Below are positions 28,043 to 35,837 of a stretch of 64,000 bases of DNA, one piece after another. A model generated the notes under the pieces. That model was given only the letters and a program-made list of their open reading frames with translations. It had not been told where the DNA came from and made no database searches. Both the position numbers and the translations under genes were made by a program. The DNA comes from Rhodocyclaceae bacterium (lineage in GTDB: Bacteria > Pseudomonadota > Gammaproteobacteria > Burkholderiales > Rhodocyclaceae), in NCBI GenBank assembly GCA_016791105.1, contig JAEUNM010000118.1:124001-188000 (forward strand), read 5' to 3'. The first letter of the stretch is position 1, and every line of letters starts with the position of its first letter.

Positions 28043-28186
28043 GTAGGTTGGGGTGAGCCTGCGAACCCCAACAACGGCCGTCACTTACCGGCGACGGCCG
28101 TCACTTACCAACAAGGCCACAACTTACCAACAGAGCCGTAACTTACCAACGTCCGATGTTGGGGTTCCTTCGTCACCCCAACCTAC
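28043..28186. repeat. Palindromic MITE/REP-like element, copy 2, with internal short tandem repeats
   Basis: Same termini as the element at 26111 (GTAGGTTGGGGTGAG ... TCACCCCAACCTAC) and the same inner CGAACCCCAACA / TGTTGGGGTTCC pair. The centre is longer because it holds about four diverging copies of a ~20-base unit ending in ACTTACC (about 28076-28150). Its right end supplies the last codons and stop of the minus-strand membrane-protein gene. Confidence 0.85.
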
Positions 28187-28607
28187 GGGTTGGTTCACCC
28201 AGCGCACAGTCGAGGGCCGCACGCCTGCGTCCAAACTTCAGCCCGCATACGCCAAGCACAAAAAGCGTGCATAGGCCCAGGTTGAGTGCAAGTTCGCCGG
28301 CATCGGGCGGGAAAACCATAACGAATCCTTTGCCCTTGATGAGCACGGAAAAGCTGGATACGCCGAACGGCATCATGAATAGGCGCGCCGCCTGCCAGCC
28401 GCGCGGCGAACGGCCATCCGCGCCCGTCACGCTCAGCATGAGCGCAATGCCGATCACCAGGCCGATGCCGGCCGAATTGAGCCACAAGACCGGCGAGGCA
28501 TCGAAATGCCGCGCCACGCTTGCGATGTACCAGATCAGGTAACACCACAACACGACTTTTCCGGCTGCGAGCCGGGCAAAATAGTCGGTCGAAGAACGCC
28601 AATGCAT
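28173..28607 (-). CDS. Small integral membrane protein of unknown function
   Basis: A 144-residue protein from ATG 28607 (MHWRSSTDYFARLAAG) with about four hydrophobic segments, including VVLWCYLIWYIASVA and LNLGLCTLFVLGVCGL. I do not recognise the family. It is the last gene of the minus-strand copper-related cluster but is separated from the TlpA gene by 192 bp, so it may be expressed independently. Its final codons (GEPTRRLG) and TGA stop lie inside the palindromic element, which means element insertion probably replaced the original C-terminus. The open frame runs 28 codons further upstream, but that part is not hydrophobic and is rejected as start. Confidence 0.7.
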   Translation of the reverse strand: MHWRSSTDYFARLAAGKVVLWCYLIWYIASVARHFDASPVLWLNSAGIGLVIGIALMLSVTGADGRSPRGWQAARLFMMPFGVSSFSVLIKGKGFVMVFPPDAGELALNLGLCTLFVLGVCGLKFGRRRAALDCALGEPTRRLG

Positions 28608-28799
28608 GGGTAGAACGCGCCGGTCGACGTGCGCGCAAAGTACGGAACTGCCGGATGCGTAAGCAAGTTCCGCTCCCATCCGCGCAGGCAAGCCATTCCT
28701 GCGTCACGCGCCCGGCAATGCCGCATCGTTCTGATTTCCGCTTAGCCTGCGCCGCCCCTGGGCCGCATGCATTGTCCGGCAACAAGATTCCGGCTGCGC

Positions 28800-29321
28800 T
28801 CAAGGCAGTTGCAGCAGAGGCGCCACCTCGCGTTCCAGCATGGCGGCGTCGATGCCGCTCTCGCCGGCATACCAGCCGTCCTTGCGCAGAATGCCGCGGC
28901 GGTCGATCACGAAGGTGAGCGGAATGCGCCAGATGCGGCCATAGCCCTTGAAGCGGGCATCTTTCGCCAGTGCGGCGGGGAAACTGTAGTCGCGCATGAA
29001 TTCGCGCACCTTCAGTTCGTCCGCCGCATCGTCCATGCTGATCGCAATGAAACGCAGGCCCTGCGCACGATGTTTGCGGTAAAACGCCTCGAACGCCGGC
29101 ATTTCGGCGCGGCAAGGCGGGCACCAGGTGGCCCAGAAATTGATGACGAGTACCTCGCCCGCGGCCGACGCAAATACATAGCGGCTGCCGTCCAGCATGG
29201 TGGCCTCGAAGGCCGGGGCCGGCTCGCCTTCCTTGATGGCGTGTGCGGCGCCAGTCGCAACCAGCCCGGCAGCCAGCCACAGCGCCCTGCCCCAATTGGC
29301 CAAATTCACGGCAACCCTCAC
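28800..29321 (-). CDS. TlpA-like periplasmic thioredoxin
   Basis: A 173-residue protein with an N-terminal signal sequence (LWLAAGLVATGAAHA) followed by a thioredoxin/AhpC-TSA fold of the TlpA/ResA class: NFWATWCPPCRAEMP with redox Cys67 and Cys70, a cis-proline loop (RIWRIPLTFVIDRRG) and a C-terminal helix. It should be exported, where such proteins keep Cys of copper- or haem-binding partners reduced. The GTG start overlaps the stop of the preceding barrel gene (GTGA), so the two are translationally coupled. With the PCuAC gene two places upstream, the likely task is preparing CuA or CuB sites of oxidases; that is inferred from context. Confidence 0.88.
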   Translation of the reverse strand: MRVAVNLANWGRALWLAAGLVATGAAHAIKEGEPAPAFEATMLDGSRYVFASAAGEVLVINFWATWCPPCRAEMPAFEAFYRKHRAQGLRFIAISMDDAADELKVREFMRDYSFPAALAKDARFKGYGRIWRIPLTFVIDRRGILRKDGWYAGESGIDAAMLEREVAPLLQLP

Positions 29322-30304
29322 ATCGCGTAGCGCAGACCAACCGATACGGAATAACGCGGCTCTAAGGCCAGGCCATTCACGCGCTGATAGATCGGCACCT
29401 GGCCGAAGCCATATACGCTGAGGCGCTTGCTGACCGCAAAGCTGGCGCCGGGACTTAGATACACCAGCGTGGCGCCGCTATTGGGGCGGTCCGAATTGCT
29501 GCCCGATTCGCGCGCTTCGATGCGGGCATTGATCTGTACGTGCGGCACGACGCGCTCGAAGCTCGCATAGCGCACCCCCGTGCTCAGATTGAGCCCGGCG
29601 CCGGGCCGGAACTGGTCGCGCATATTGAGCGGCAACTGCAGCATGGCTTGGCCGAAATAGTCCCAGTCGCGATCGAGCGCCTGGTGGTGATAAATGCCCA
29701 GCAGCAAATCCGTGGTGCCGGTACCGGGCTGCAGACCACGATCTATGATTTCGCCGGCCTCGGTACCGCTCGAAAAGCGCTCGCCGAAACTGCCGGTGGG
29801 GAATTTGAGTCCGACTTGTACGCCGACGTTGCTGTGGCCGTCGCCGAAGCCCTGGTAGCGCCCGATCAGGCGCAGATCACCGATGCTTTTGCTGTGCGAC
29901 TGCGACACGTCCGTTTCGCCCGCAGGCACGGTGCTGTGATAGCGGTCGAAATACGGCAGCACGAAAGTAAGCCCCCACTCCGGCCGGGGACTATAGTCCA
30001 GCGTGAGCGTGGTGTTGCGGTTGATGGTGCGTAGCTGTATTTCCTGCCCGGCCGGCAGCGCGATGCCGCCGCGATCCACGCGGTGGCGGCCGCTGCGCAA
30101 CTGATCCTGGTCGAAATAATCGAAGCGCAGGTCCATCGTGAAGCCCTGCCCGGCGCCATAGCCCTGGGCCGACCAATCCGTGCTCAGTGTGCAGCCGCAA
30201 CTGGAACAGGCCGCGGCGAGCGGCGCAAACGCCACGGCGGCTACCGCCAACACCGGCGCTGCGAGCCGCACGGCGACGCCCCTGGCGGAACACTTAGTGG
30301 GCAT
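29318..30304 (-). CDS. Exported CSSCGC-motif beta-barrel protein of the copper cluster
   Basis: A 328-residue protein from ATG 30304. A signal sequence (VLAVAAVAFAPLAAA) is followed at once by ACSSCGCTLSTDW, three closely spaced Cys at the mature N-terminus. The rest is alternating amphipathic strands (TTLTLDYSPRPEWGLTFVLP, YSVSVGLRYAM at the end), as in outer-membrane barrels of the transporter type. The Cys cluster could bind copper or be a redox partner of the coupled TlpA. It overlaps the PCuAC gene by 11 bases and the TlpA gene by 4. I recognise the pattern of this cluster but no characterised homologue, so transport of copper or a copper carrier is inference. Confidence 0.75.
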   Translation of the reverse strand: MPTKCSARGVAVRLAAPVLAVAAVAFAPLAAACSSCGCTLSTDWSAQGYGAGQGFTMDLRFDYFDQDQLRSGRHRVDRGGIALPAGQEIQLRTINRNTTLTLDYSPRPEWGLTFVLPYFDRYHSTVPAGETDVSQSHSKSIGDLRLIGRYQGFGDGHSNVGVQVGLKFPTGSFGERFSSGTEAGEIIDRGLQPGTGTTDLLLGIYHHQALDRDWDYFGQAMLQLPLNMRDQFRPGAGLNLSTGVRYASFERVVPHVQINARIEARESGSNSDRPNSGATLVYLSPGASFAVSKRLSVYGFGQVPIYQRVNGLALEPRYSVSVGLRYAM

Positions 30305-30761
30305 GGCCGCCCCCCGCGCCGCCGTCCGGCGTGTAGCCCAAAGGCTGCACCTTGGCCTTGATTTCCTGTTCGCTGCGCTTGCCGTCGGCGGATTCGATAA
30401 TGAGCGTAAGCGGGAAATTATCGCCGGCTTTGGCGGCACCTTTCAGATCCATGATCATGAGGTGATAGCCGCCCGGCTGCAGTGCAACCGGCTTGCCGGC
30501 CGGCAGTTCGAGCGCGCTCACGGGCGTCATTTGCATCACGTCGCCGTGCATTTTCATTGCGTGGATTTCCACGCTGCCGGCGCGCGACGAACGGGCGCCG
30601 ATCAGGCGCGCCGGGGTATCGGAAGTGAGACGCAGATAGGCGCCGCTGACCTTTTGTGAGGGCACGGTGGCGCGCACCCAGGCGTTATCCACTTTTACCT
30701 CGGCAAATGCCGCCGGTACCAGCCACGCCGCGGCGAGCGCGGCAAACAATGTTTTTTGCAT
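30294..30761 (-). CDS. PCuAC-type periplasmic copper chaperone
   Basis: A 155-residue protein with a signal peptide (TLFAALAAAWLVPAAFA) and the copper-binding pattern of the PCuAC family: HAMKMHGDVMQM, then PGGYHLMIM, giving the His/Met ligands for Cu(I). A His-containing tail (GGHAH) may add a Cu(II) site. These chaperones deliver copper to the CuA or CuB centres of haem-copper oxidases, and a cbb3 oxidase is encoded at the end of this window. ATG 30761 is chosen because AAGGAT lies 8 bases upstream; ATG 30770 is nine bases away and possible. The next gene starts inside its 3' end. Confidence 0.9.
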   Translation of the reverse strand: MQKTLFAALAAAWLVPAAFAEVKVDNAWVRATVPSQKVSGAYLRLTSDTPARLIGARSSRAGSVEIHAMKMHGDVMQMTPVSALELPAGKPVALQPGGYHLMIMDLKGAAKAGDNFPLTLIIESADGKRSEQEIKAKVQPLGYTPDGGAGGGHAH

Positions 30762-30878
30762 CGATTTCATCCTTGTGCCATGTGCGCGATCCATGCGCGC
30801 AGGCGCCCGCATGCGGGGGCGCCAATTGATTCAGACAGATTGAGCAGTTCGAGAGGCCGCGCGTCGAGGCGGTCTTGT

Positions 30879-31367
30879 TCAAACGGCGCAAGGCGGTGCG
30901 CGGGGTTGCGCGAGGGTCCACGCAGTCTGGAAACGGGCAGGATGAAATTCCGGCGCGCGGATCGGCGCAGCGAGCGCTGCGGCGATTGCCGCACCGTGCG
31001 CGCCCGGCGGCAGTGCGCCGGCGCCGGCGTGGGGACAGCAGAATGGGCAGTGGTCCGCATGGGCGGGCGCACCGCGCTTGGCATCCGGCCCGGTCTGACG
31101 GTCCGGCGCGTAATCGGCTGCGGCTTCGACCGCATAGCCGGCCAGCGGTGCAAGCCGGGTACCATAGACCGAACACACCTCTATCCACAACCCGCCGCGC
31201 GCTTGCGCGGCCCGGCTGATGCCCGGCAGCAGCGCGCCGATGAGCATCACGCAGGCGGCAAACCAGGCGTAAGTGCGGTTGTGGAAACGGGCCAAGGGCA
31301 AAGGCGCGGCGAGCGCAGGCAGGGAATGAACGCGGCGGACTTTATCCGACGCTCCGGCAGGCGTCAA
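30879..31367 (-). CDS. DUF2946-family protein
   Basis: A 162-residue protein with a hydrophobic segment (WFAACVMLIGALLPGISRA), the motif LWIEVCSVYGTRL and a Cys/His cluster (HADHCPFCCPHAG), the hallmarks of DUF2946, a family of small exported proteins often found beside copper-uptake or CopD/PCuAC genes. The Cys-rich part looks metal-binding. The only start that includes the whole leader is TTG at 31367; alternatives are TTG or CTG codons further in, so the N-terminus is uncertain. It leads the cluster, 117 bp before the copper chaperone, and is divergent from the VOC-family gene. Confidence 0.75.
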   Translation of the reverse strand: MTPAGASDKVRRVHSLPALAAPLPLARFHNRTYAWFAACVMLIGALLPGISRAAQARGGLWIEVCSVYGTRLAPLAGYAVEAAADYAPDRQTGPDAKRGAPAHADHCPFCCPHAGAGALPPGAHGAAIAAALAAPIRAPEFHPARFQTAWTLAQPRAPPCAV

Positions 31368-31579
31368 TAGAACGATTCCGGCGGGTACTGCGCCCCCCCT
31401 GAGTGGATTTCGGCCCGGACCAGGCGCCTGGCCGGCTGCTTGCCCGCGCCGGGGATCGAACAGCCACCGCGGCGAGCCGTCAGCACGGCTTGCCGCCCAG
31501 GCCGCTGGCGAGGCAATCGAACTGTGTGCGTGGTTATGCGGTCAAGCTTCGCAAGCCAGGCCGAAACAGGAGCCCCATC

Positions 31580-32080
31580 GTGCGCATCGAAAACAAGATC
31601 AGTCCCTGTCTGTGGTTCAACGATCAGGCCGAAGAGGCTGCGCGCTTTTACGCGAGCGTATTCAAAAATTCCCGCATTACGGCCGTGAGCCGCTATGGCG
31701 AGGCCGGCTTCGAAATTCACGGCCGCCCGGCCGGCTCGGTGCTCACGGTGGCGTTCGAACTGGACGGACAGTCCTTTCTGGCACTCAATGGCGGGCCGCT
31801 GTTCAAATTCAGCGAAGCGATATCGCTCGTCGTGTACTGTGACGACCAGCCGGAAATCGACTATTACTGGGATCGCCTGAGCGAAGGCGGCAACCCGGCG
31901 GCGCAACAATGCGGCTGGCTCAAGGATAAATTCGGACTTTCCTGGCAGGTGGTGCCAAGCCAGTTATCCGCCTTGATGTGCGACCCTGATGCACGCAAAA
32001 CCGACCGCGTGATGAGCGCCCTGCTGCAAATGCGCAAGCCCGACCTTGCGGCCTTAATGGCAGCCTATGCGGCCGCATAG
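31580..32080 (+). CDS. PhnB-like VOC-superfamily protein
   Basis: A 166-residue protein of the glyoxalase/VOC fold in the subgroup named 3-demethylubiquinone-9 3-methyltransferase or PhnB-like. Signatures: ISPCLWFNDQAEEAARFYAS, VAFELDGQSFLALNGGP, CGWLKDKFGLSWQVVP and a C-terminal MMK-type segment (ALLQMRKPDLAAL). These proteins are mostly uncharacterised and the methyltransferase label is historical. GTG 31580 is chosen: AGGAG lies 8 bases upstream and the family begins at this residue; the frame is open for 59 unrelated codons before it. It stands alone between two minus-strand clusters. Confidence 0.85.
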   Translation: MRIENKISPCLWFNDQAEEAARFYASVFKNSRITAVSRYGEAGFEIHGRPAGSVLTVAFELDGQSFLALNGGPLFKFSEAISLVVYCDDQPEIDYYWDRLSEGGNPAAQQCGWLKDKFGLSWQVVPSQLSALMCDPDARKTDRVMSALLQMRKPDLAALMAAYAAA

Positions 32081-32129
32081 TGTGCCGGCAGCGTGCATCG
32101 CGTGCGGCCAATTCCATTGTCGACCAGGC

Positions 32130-33005
32130 TCAGGCCGCTTCCCGCTTTTTCGCCCCGGCGCCGGCACGGCGGCAAATTTCATTCATGTTGTCGCCCAGGG
32201 TGGCGCGGTCGGTTTTGTAGAACACGCCCAGTGCCGGGTGTTCCACGTCGCGCGCGATGGCCATGGCCGCCATCAGATCGCTGGTGTCGTGGCCGGCCGG
32301 TAGATCCCGCACCAGTTCGCCCAGGTTCAGGTAAGTACGGTCGGTCTTGTCGAAAGTGACGCAGGGCGAAAGGATGTGCAGGTAAGAAAAGCCGCGGTGG
32401 GCGATGGCCTGTTTCATCAGATCCGCCAATTGCTGCGGCCAGCCGGCGTAGGCCTGGCCCACCCAGGATGCGCCATAGGACAACACCATGAGCAGGGGAT
32501 TGAGCGGCTGGTCCAGATTGTCATAAGGACTGGTGCCGGTGTGAAAGCCCAGCGCCGAGGTGGGCGAAGTCTGGCCTTTGGTAAGGCCGTAAATGCCGTT
32601 GTCGAACAGCAGATAAGTGATGTCCACATTGCGCCGCGCGGCGTGCGGCACGTGGCCGCCGCCTATGGCGAAGCCGTCGCCGTCGCCGCCGACCACGATT
32701 ACCGTCAGCGCGTCATTGGCCGTCTTGATGCCGGTGGCGACCGGCAGCGCCCGCCCGTGCAGCGAGTGGAAGCCATAGGTGTTCATGAAGAACGGAAAGC
32801 GCGAGGCGCAGCCTATGCCGGACACCACCACCGCGTCCTTTTGCGCAATCCCCAGGTCGTTCAGTGCGCCGGGTAATCCATCCACCATGCTGAAATAGCC
32901 GCAGCCGGGGCACCAGGTCGGCATGGCTTTGGAACGGTAGGCGAGGCGCCCGGATTCCTGAACCTCGCGCAGTTTGTCTTCCAGATAGATGGGCCGCAAT
33001 GACAT
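32130..33005 (-). CDS. korB: 2-oxoacid:ferredoxin oxidoreductase, beta subunit
   Basis: A 291-residue thiamine-diphosphate-binding subunit. Motifs: MPTWCPGCGYF (Fe-S/TPP region), SGIGCASRFPFFMNTYGFH, the TPP/Mg site GGDGDGFAIGGGH followed by DNGIYGLTKGQTSPTS. With KorA it would interconvert a 2-oxoacid plus CoA and the acyl-CoA plus CO2, exchanging electrons with ferredoxin. The subgroup resembles 2-oxoglutarate enzymes (KorAB), though substrate cannot be proved from sequence. ATG 33005 has a good ribosome site (GAGGAAACC). It is the last gene of a four-gene operon, 10 bp after korA. Confidence 0.9.
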   Translation of the reverse strand: MSLRPIYLEDKLREVQESGRLAYRSKAMPTWCPGCGYFSMVDGLPGALNDLGIAQKDAVVVSGIGCASRFPFFMNTYGFHSLHGRALPVATGIKTANDALTVIVVGGDGDGFAIGGGHVPHAARRNVDITYLLFDNGIYGLTKGQTSPTSALGFHTGTSPYDNLDQPLNPLLMVLSYGASWVGQAYAGWPQQLADLMKQAIAHRGFSYLHILSPCVTFDKTDRTYLNLGELVRDLPAGHDTSDLMAAMAIARDVEHPALGVFYKTDRATLGDNMNEICRRAGAGAKKREAA

Positions 33006-33015
33006 GACGGTTTCC

Positions 33016-34791
33016 TCAGGCAACTTGCCGCCTGGCTTCGACCAGGCTGCGAACTTGGGCGTAAATATCGTCGACCCGCAGCGGGGTGCCGGTAACGCGG
33101 TTATAGCGCACCACCTTGCGGCAGGTTTCGGCCTGCACGAGGCGCGCGAACTGGCCTTGATAATTGAGTTCCGGCACCAGCACCACATCGCAACCGTCGA
33201 TAAATTCCGTCACGGCCTCGACCGGGAATGGATGCAGCATGCGCACCTTGAGCGCCGCACAGCGGATGCCGTCCCGCTGGGCGCGGCTGATCACTTCCAG
33301 ACATTCCCCGAAGGTGGAACCCCAGGCGAGCAGACCCACCTGCACCGCCCCGGCGTCGCCGTAGCGGCGGAACGCCCACAGGTCCGGATGATTCAGCGCC
33401 GCCTTGAGTTTTTCGTGGCGCTTGCGGCTCATCGCCTCGTGCACCTCCGGTTGTTCATTCACCCGGCCCAGTTCATTATGTTCCAGCCCGGTCACGACGT
33501 GCATGCCGCCGGCCATGCCGGGCAGCGCGCGCGGACTCACGAAATCGTCGGTCAGGGCGAAGCGCTTGTAGCCGGGCTGCAAATCGTCTTTATTCAGCGG
33601 CTTGTCGCTGTCGGCTGCGAACGGGGACGCGGGGGGAATCAGCACGGTTTCGTAGCGGTTGGACAAATACAGGTCCAGCAGTACGATGACCGGCGTTTGA
33701 TAGCGCTCGGCCATTTCGAAGGCCGCGCCGGCACAGCGATAGCAGCCTTCCACATTGGATGGCGCCAGCACGATGCGCGGGGCGTCGCCGTGGCCGCCAT
33801 AGAGGGCGATATTCAGGTCGGCCTGTTCGGTTTTAGTCGGAATGCCGGTTGCCGGCCCGCCGCGCTGTGACACGAATATCACGCAGGGCACCTCCGCCAT
33901 GACGGCCAGGCCGAGCATTTCCGACATGAGGGCAAGCCCCGGCCCGGACGTGGCGGTAGCGGCGCGGGCGCCCGTATAGCCGGCGCCGATGGCCGCCGCC
34001 ACGGCGGCGATTTCGTCCTCGGTTTGCAGCAGGCGCTTGCCGCGCTTGGGCATTTCTATGGCCAGGCGCTCCATGATGGTGGTTGCCGGGGTGATCGGAT
34101 AACCGAAAAAACTGTCTATGCCGGCATCCAGGCAGCCCTTCACCACCGCCGCATTGCCATTCAGCATGACCGCATCCAGTTTGGCGCCGGGTGGACCGAA
34201 AGCCACGTCGTCGAGGCGGAAAGTCGCGCTGCCTTCGGCATAGCCGGCATCGAAAGCTTTGTGGTTCAGTTCCGCCACGCCGGGCTTTTTCCTGAATTTG
34301 GTATCGATGATCCGGTAAAAAGCCTCGCGCTCTATGCCGTACAGGCCGGCGATGAAGCCGATGACCACCATGTTGCGCGAGCGGTTGGAACCGGTGGCGT
34401 TTTCCGACAATTCGCGCATTTGCACGGGGTAAGGGATTTGTCCCGGCCGGATGTGCGCGCTTACGTGCGCGCCCTCTGCCAGCGGCACCACCGAATTGGC
34501 TTCGTAAATTACCGCGCCATAGTCGCGCGCTTCGCCCAGGTGCGGAATGCCGTGTTCGTCATTGAGGCATACCAGTATGTCGGATTTATCCTTCAGCGAG
34601 TAAGTTTGTTCCGTGGTAGCACGCAGGCGCGCGACGCACTTGCCGAAGCCGCGGATTTCCGCCGGGTAGGCGTCGAATGCAATGATGCGATAGCCGGCCC
34701 CGGCCAGCGCGCTGCGCAATATGTCTCCGGCGGCGATGGTGCCTTCACCAGCGGAACCGCAAATGGCGATCTGGATATCGGTGGTGTTCAT
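33016..34791 (-). CDS. korA: 2-oxoacid:ferredoxin oxidoreductase, fused gamma-alpha subunit
   Basis: A 591-residue fusion. Residues ~1-190 are the gamma domain (ICGSAGEGTIAAGDIL, AYPAEIRGFG) and ~205-575 the alpha pyrimidine-binding domain (FFGYPITPATTIMERL from Tyr231, TEDEIAAVAAAIGAGYTGAR, ATSGPGLALMSE). Together with KorB it forms the catalytic heart of a 2-oxoglutarate-type oxidoreductase. It could feed the TCA cycle in either direction; the NADP-dependent isocitrate dehydrogenase at 42.4 kb would act at the neighbouring step. The start at 34791 overlaps the stop of the upstream flavoprotein gene (ATGA). Confidence 0.92.
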   Translation of the reverse strand: MNTTDIQIAICGSAGEGTIAAGDILRSALAGAGYRIIAFDAYPAEIRGFGKCVARLRATTEQTYSLKDKSDILVCLNDEHGIPHLGEARDYGAVIYEANSVVPLAEGAHVSAHIRPGQIPYPVQMRELSENATGSNRSRNMVVIGFIAGLYGIEREAFYRIIDTKFRKKPGVAELNHKAFDAGYAEGSATFRLDDVAFGPPGAKLDAVMLNGNAAVVKGCLDAGIDSFFGYPITPATTIMERLAIEMPKRGKRLLQTEDEIAAVAAAIGAGYTGARAATATSGPGLALMSEMLGLAVMAEVPCVIFVSQRGGPATGIPTKTEQADLNIALYGGHGDAPRIVLAPSNVEGCYRCAGAAFEMAERYQTPVIVLLDLYLSNRYETVLIPPASPFAADSDKPLNKDDLQPGYKRFALTDDFVSPRALPGMAGGMHVVTGLEHNELGRVNEQPEVHEAMSRKRHEKLKAALNHPDLWAFRRYGDAGAVQVGLLAWGSTFGECLEVISRAQRDGIRCAALKVRMLHPFPVEAVTEFIDGCDVVLVPELNYQGQFARLVQAETCRKVVRYNRVTGTPLRVDDIYAQVRSLVEARRQVA

Positions 34792-35837
34792 GCGTATTCC
34801 CAGAACGGAGAGTGAATGCCGCCTTGCGCGCTTAGTTGCAGGTTTTCGTCCTGGCTGGGCAGCCAGGCCTGGTCCGCCCCGGTGAGGTTGCGCGCGGCCA
34901 GTTCGCCCATGGCGCGGACGTTTTTCCAGCCGTGGTAGAAGCGGTAGCGCTTGTCGGCGTCGTTCCAGATCTGGCACACGTCGCCGGCCGCGTAAATGGC
35001 TTCATTCGTGGTGCGCAAGTTGGGTTTTACCAACAGCCCGCGCTCGATGTCGGCGCCCGATCCCAGCATGTATTCGATGGACGGCGCAATGCCGAAAAAT
35101 GGCATCACGATATCGGCGGCAATTTCCGAGCCGTCGTTGAATACCAGCAGGCGCGCCGGTTGGCCGGCGCCGCCGGCGCGTACGGCACTCATCTGGCCGC
35201 GTTGCTCCGCGTCGATTACTTCGAATCCCATGCTGCGCAGCGCATCGAGATAGCGCGGGCGCAGATCGGCCGGCACTTCATGCGGCCAGAACAGGTGTTT
35301 GTCGGCCGCGATGCTGACGCGATAACCGGTTTCGAGCAAGGTGCGGCCCAAATCCAGTCCTATGGTGTCGCCCCCCATCAGCATGGCGTGGCCACCGCGC
35401 GGCAGCGCATCGGCCGCCGCCACGGCTTCCTGAAAACTCACGAAGCCATGCATGAGCGGTCGATATTCCATCAGTTCGGCAGGCATATAAGGCGACGCGC
35501 CGGAGGCCACCAGCAAGGTGTCGAAGCGCACCGTTTCGTTATGCCCCAGCGCCAGGGTGCGGCGCGCGCCATCGACGCCCGTCACGCGCGTGGCGCGGCG
35601 CAAGGCGATGCGCTGGTCGAGGAAATATTCGGCCGGATAAATGACGAATTTGCGCCAGTCGCGCTCACCGTGAAACACCCGCGGCAAATCGTAGCGGTTG
35701 AAAAACGGCAGTTTGGATAGCGTAATCATGGTGACGCGACTGTCCGGATCGCGCGCGCGCAGGGTTTCGGCGGCCTGGTTGCCGGCCACGCCGCTGCCTA
35801 TGATCACGTGGTGGCGGCCGTGCTGTCTGCTAGCCAT
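34788..35837 (-). CDS. FAD-dependent pyridine nucleotide-disulphide family oxidoreductase
   Basis: A 349-residue flavoprotein: FAD-binding motif HHVIIGSGVAGNQAAETLR at the N-terminus, TLLVASGASPYMP, a second dinucleotide fold (AMLMGGDTIGLDLGRTLLE) for NAD(P)H, and the FAD closing motif IYAAGDVCQIWND. It resembles the reductase part of nitrite reductases and rubredoxin/ferredoxin reductases. Sitting between the GltD-like protein and KorA with overlaps on both sides, it probably moves electrons between NAD(P)H and the ferredoxin or Fe-S carriers used by KorAB. ATG 35837 overlaps the previous TGA (TGATG); a GTG one codon upstream is equally placed. Confidence 0.85.
   Translation of the reverse strand: MASRQHGRHHVIIGSGVAGNQAAETLRARDPDSRVTMITLSKLPFFNRYDLPRVFHGERDWRKFVIYPAEYFLDQRIALRRATRVTGVDGARRTLALGHNETVRFDTLLVASGASPYMPAELMEYRPLMHGFVSFQEAVAAADALPRGGHAMLMGGDTIGLDLGRTLLETGYRVSIAADKHLFWPHEVPADLRPRYLDALRSMGFEVIDAEQRGQMSAVRAGGAGQPARLLVFNDGSEIAADIVMPFFGIAPSIEYMLGSGADIERGLLVKPNLRTTNEAIYAAGDVCQIWNDADKRYRFYHGWKNVRAMGELAARNLTGADQAWLPSQDENLQLSAQGGIHSPFWEYA

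Noticed and set aside
28076..28150. CRISPR-like short repeats near ACTTACC units
   Set aside because: Units of ~20 bases are directly tandem and diverging, without spacers, inside a palindromic element.
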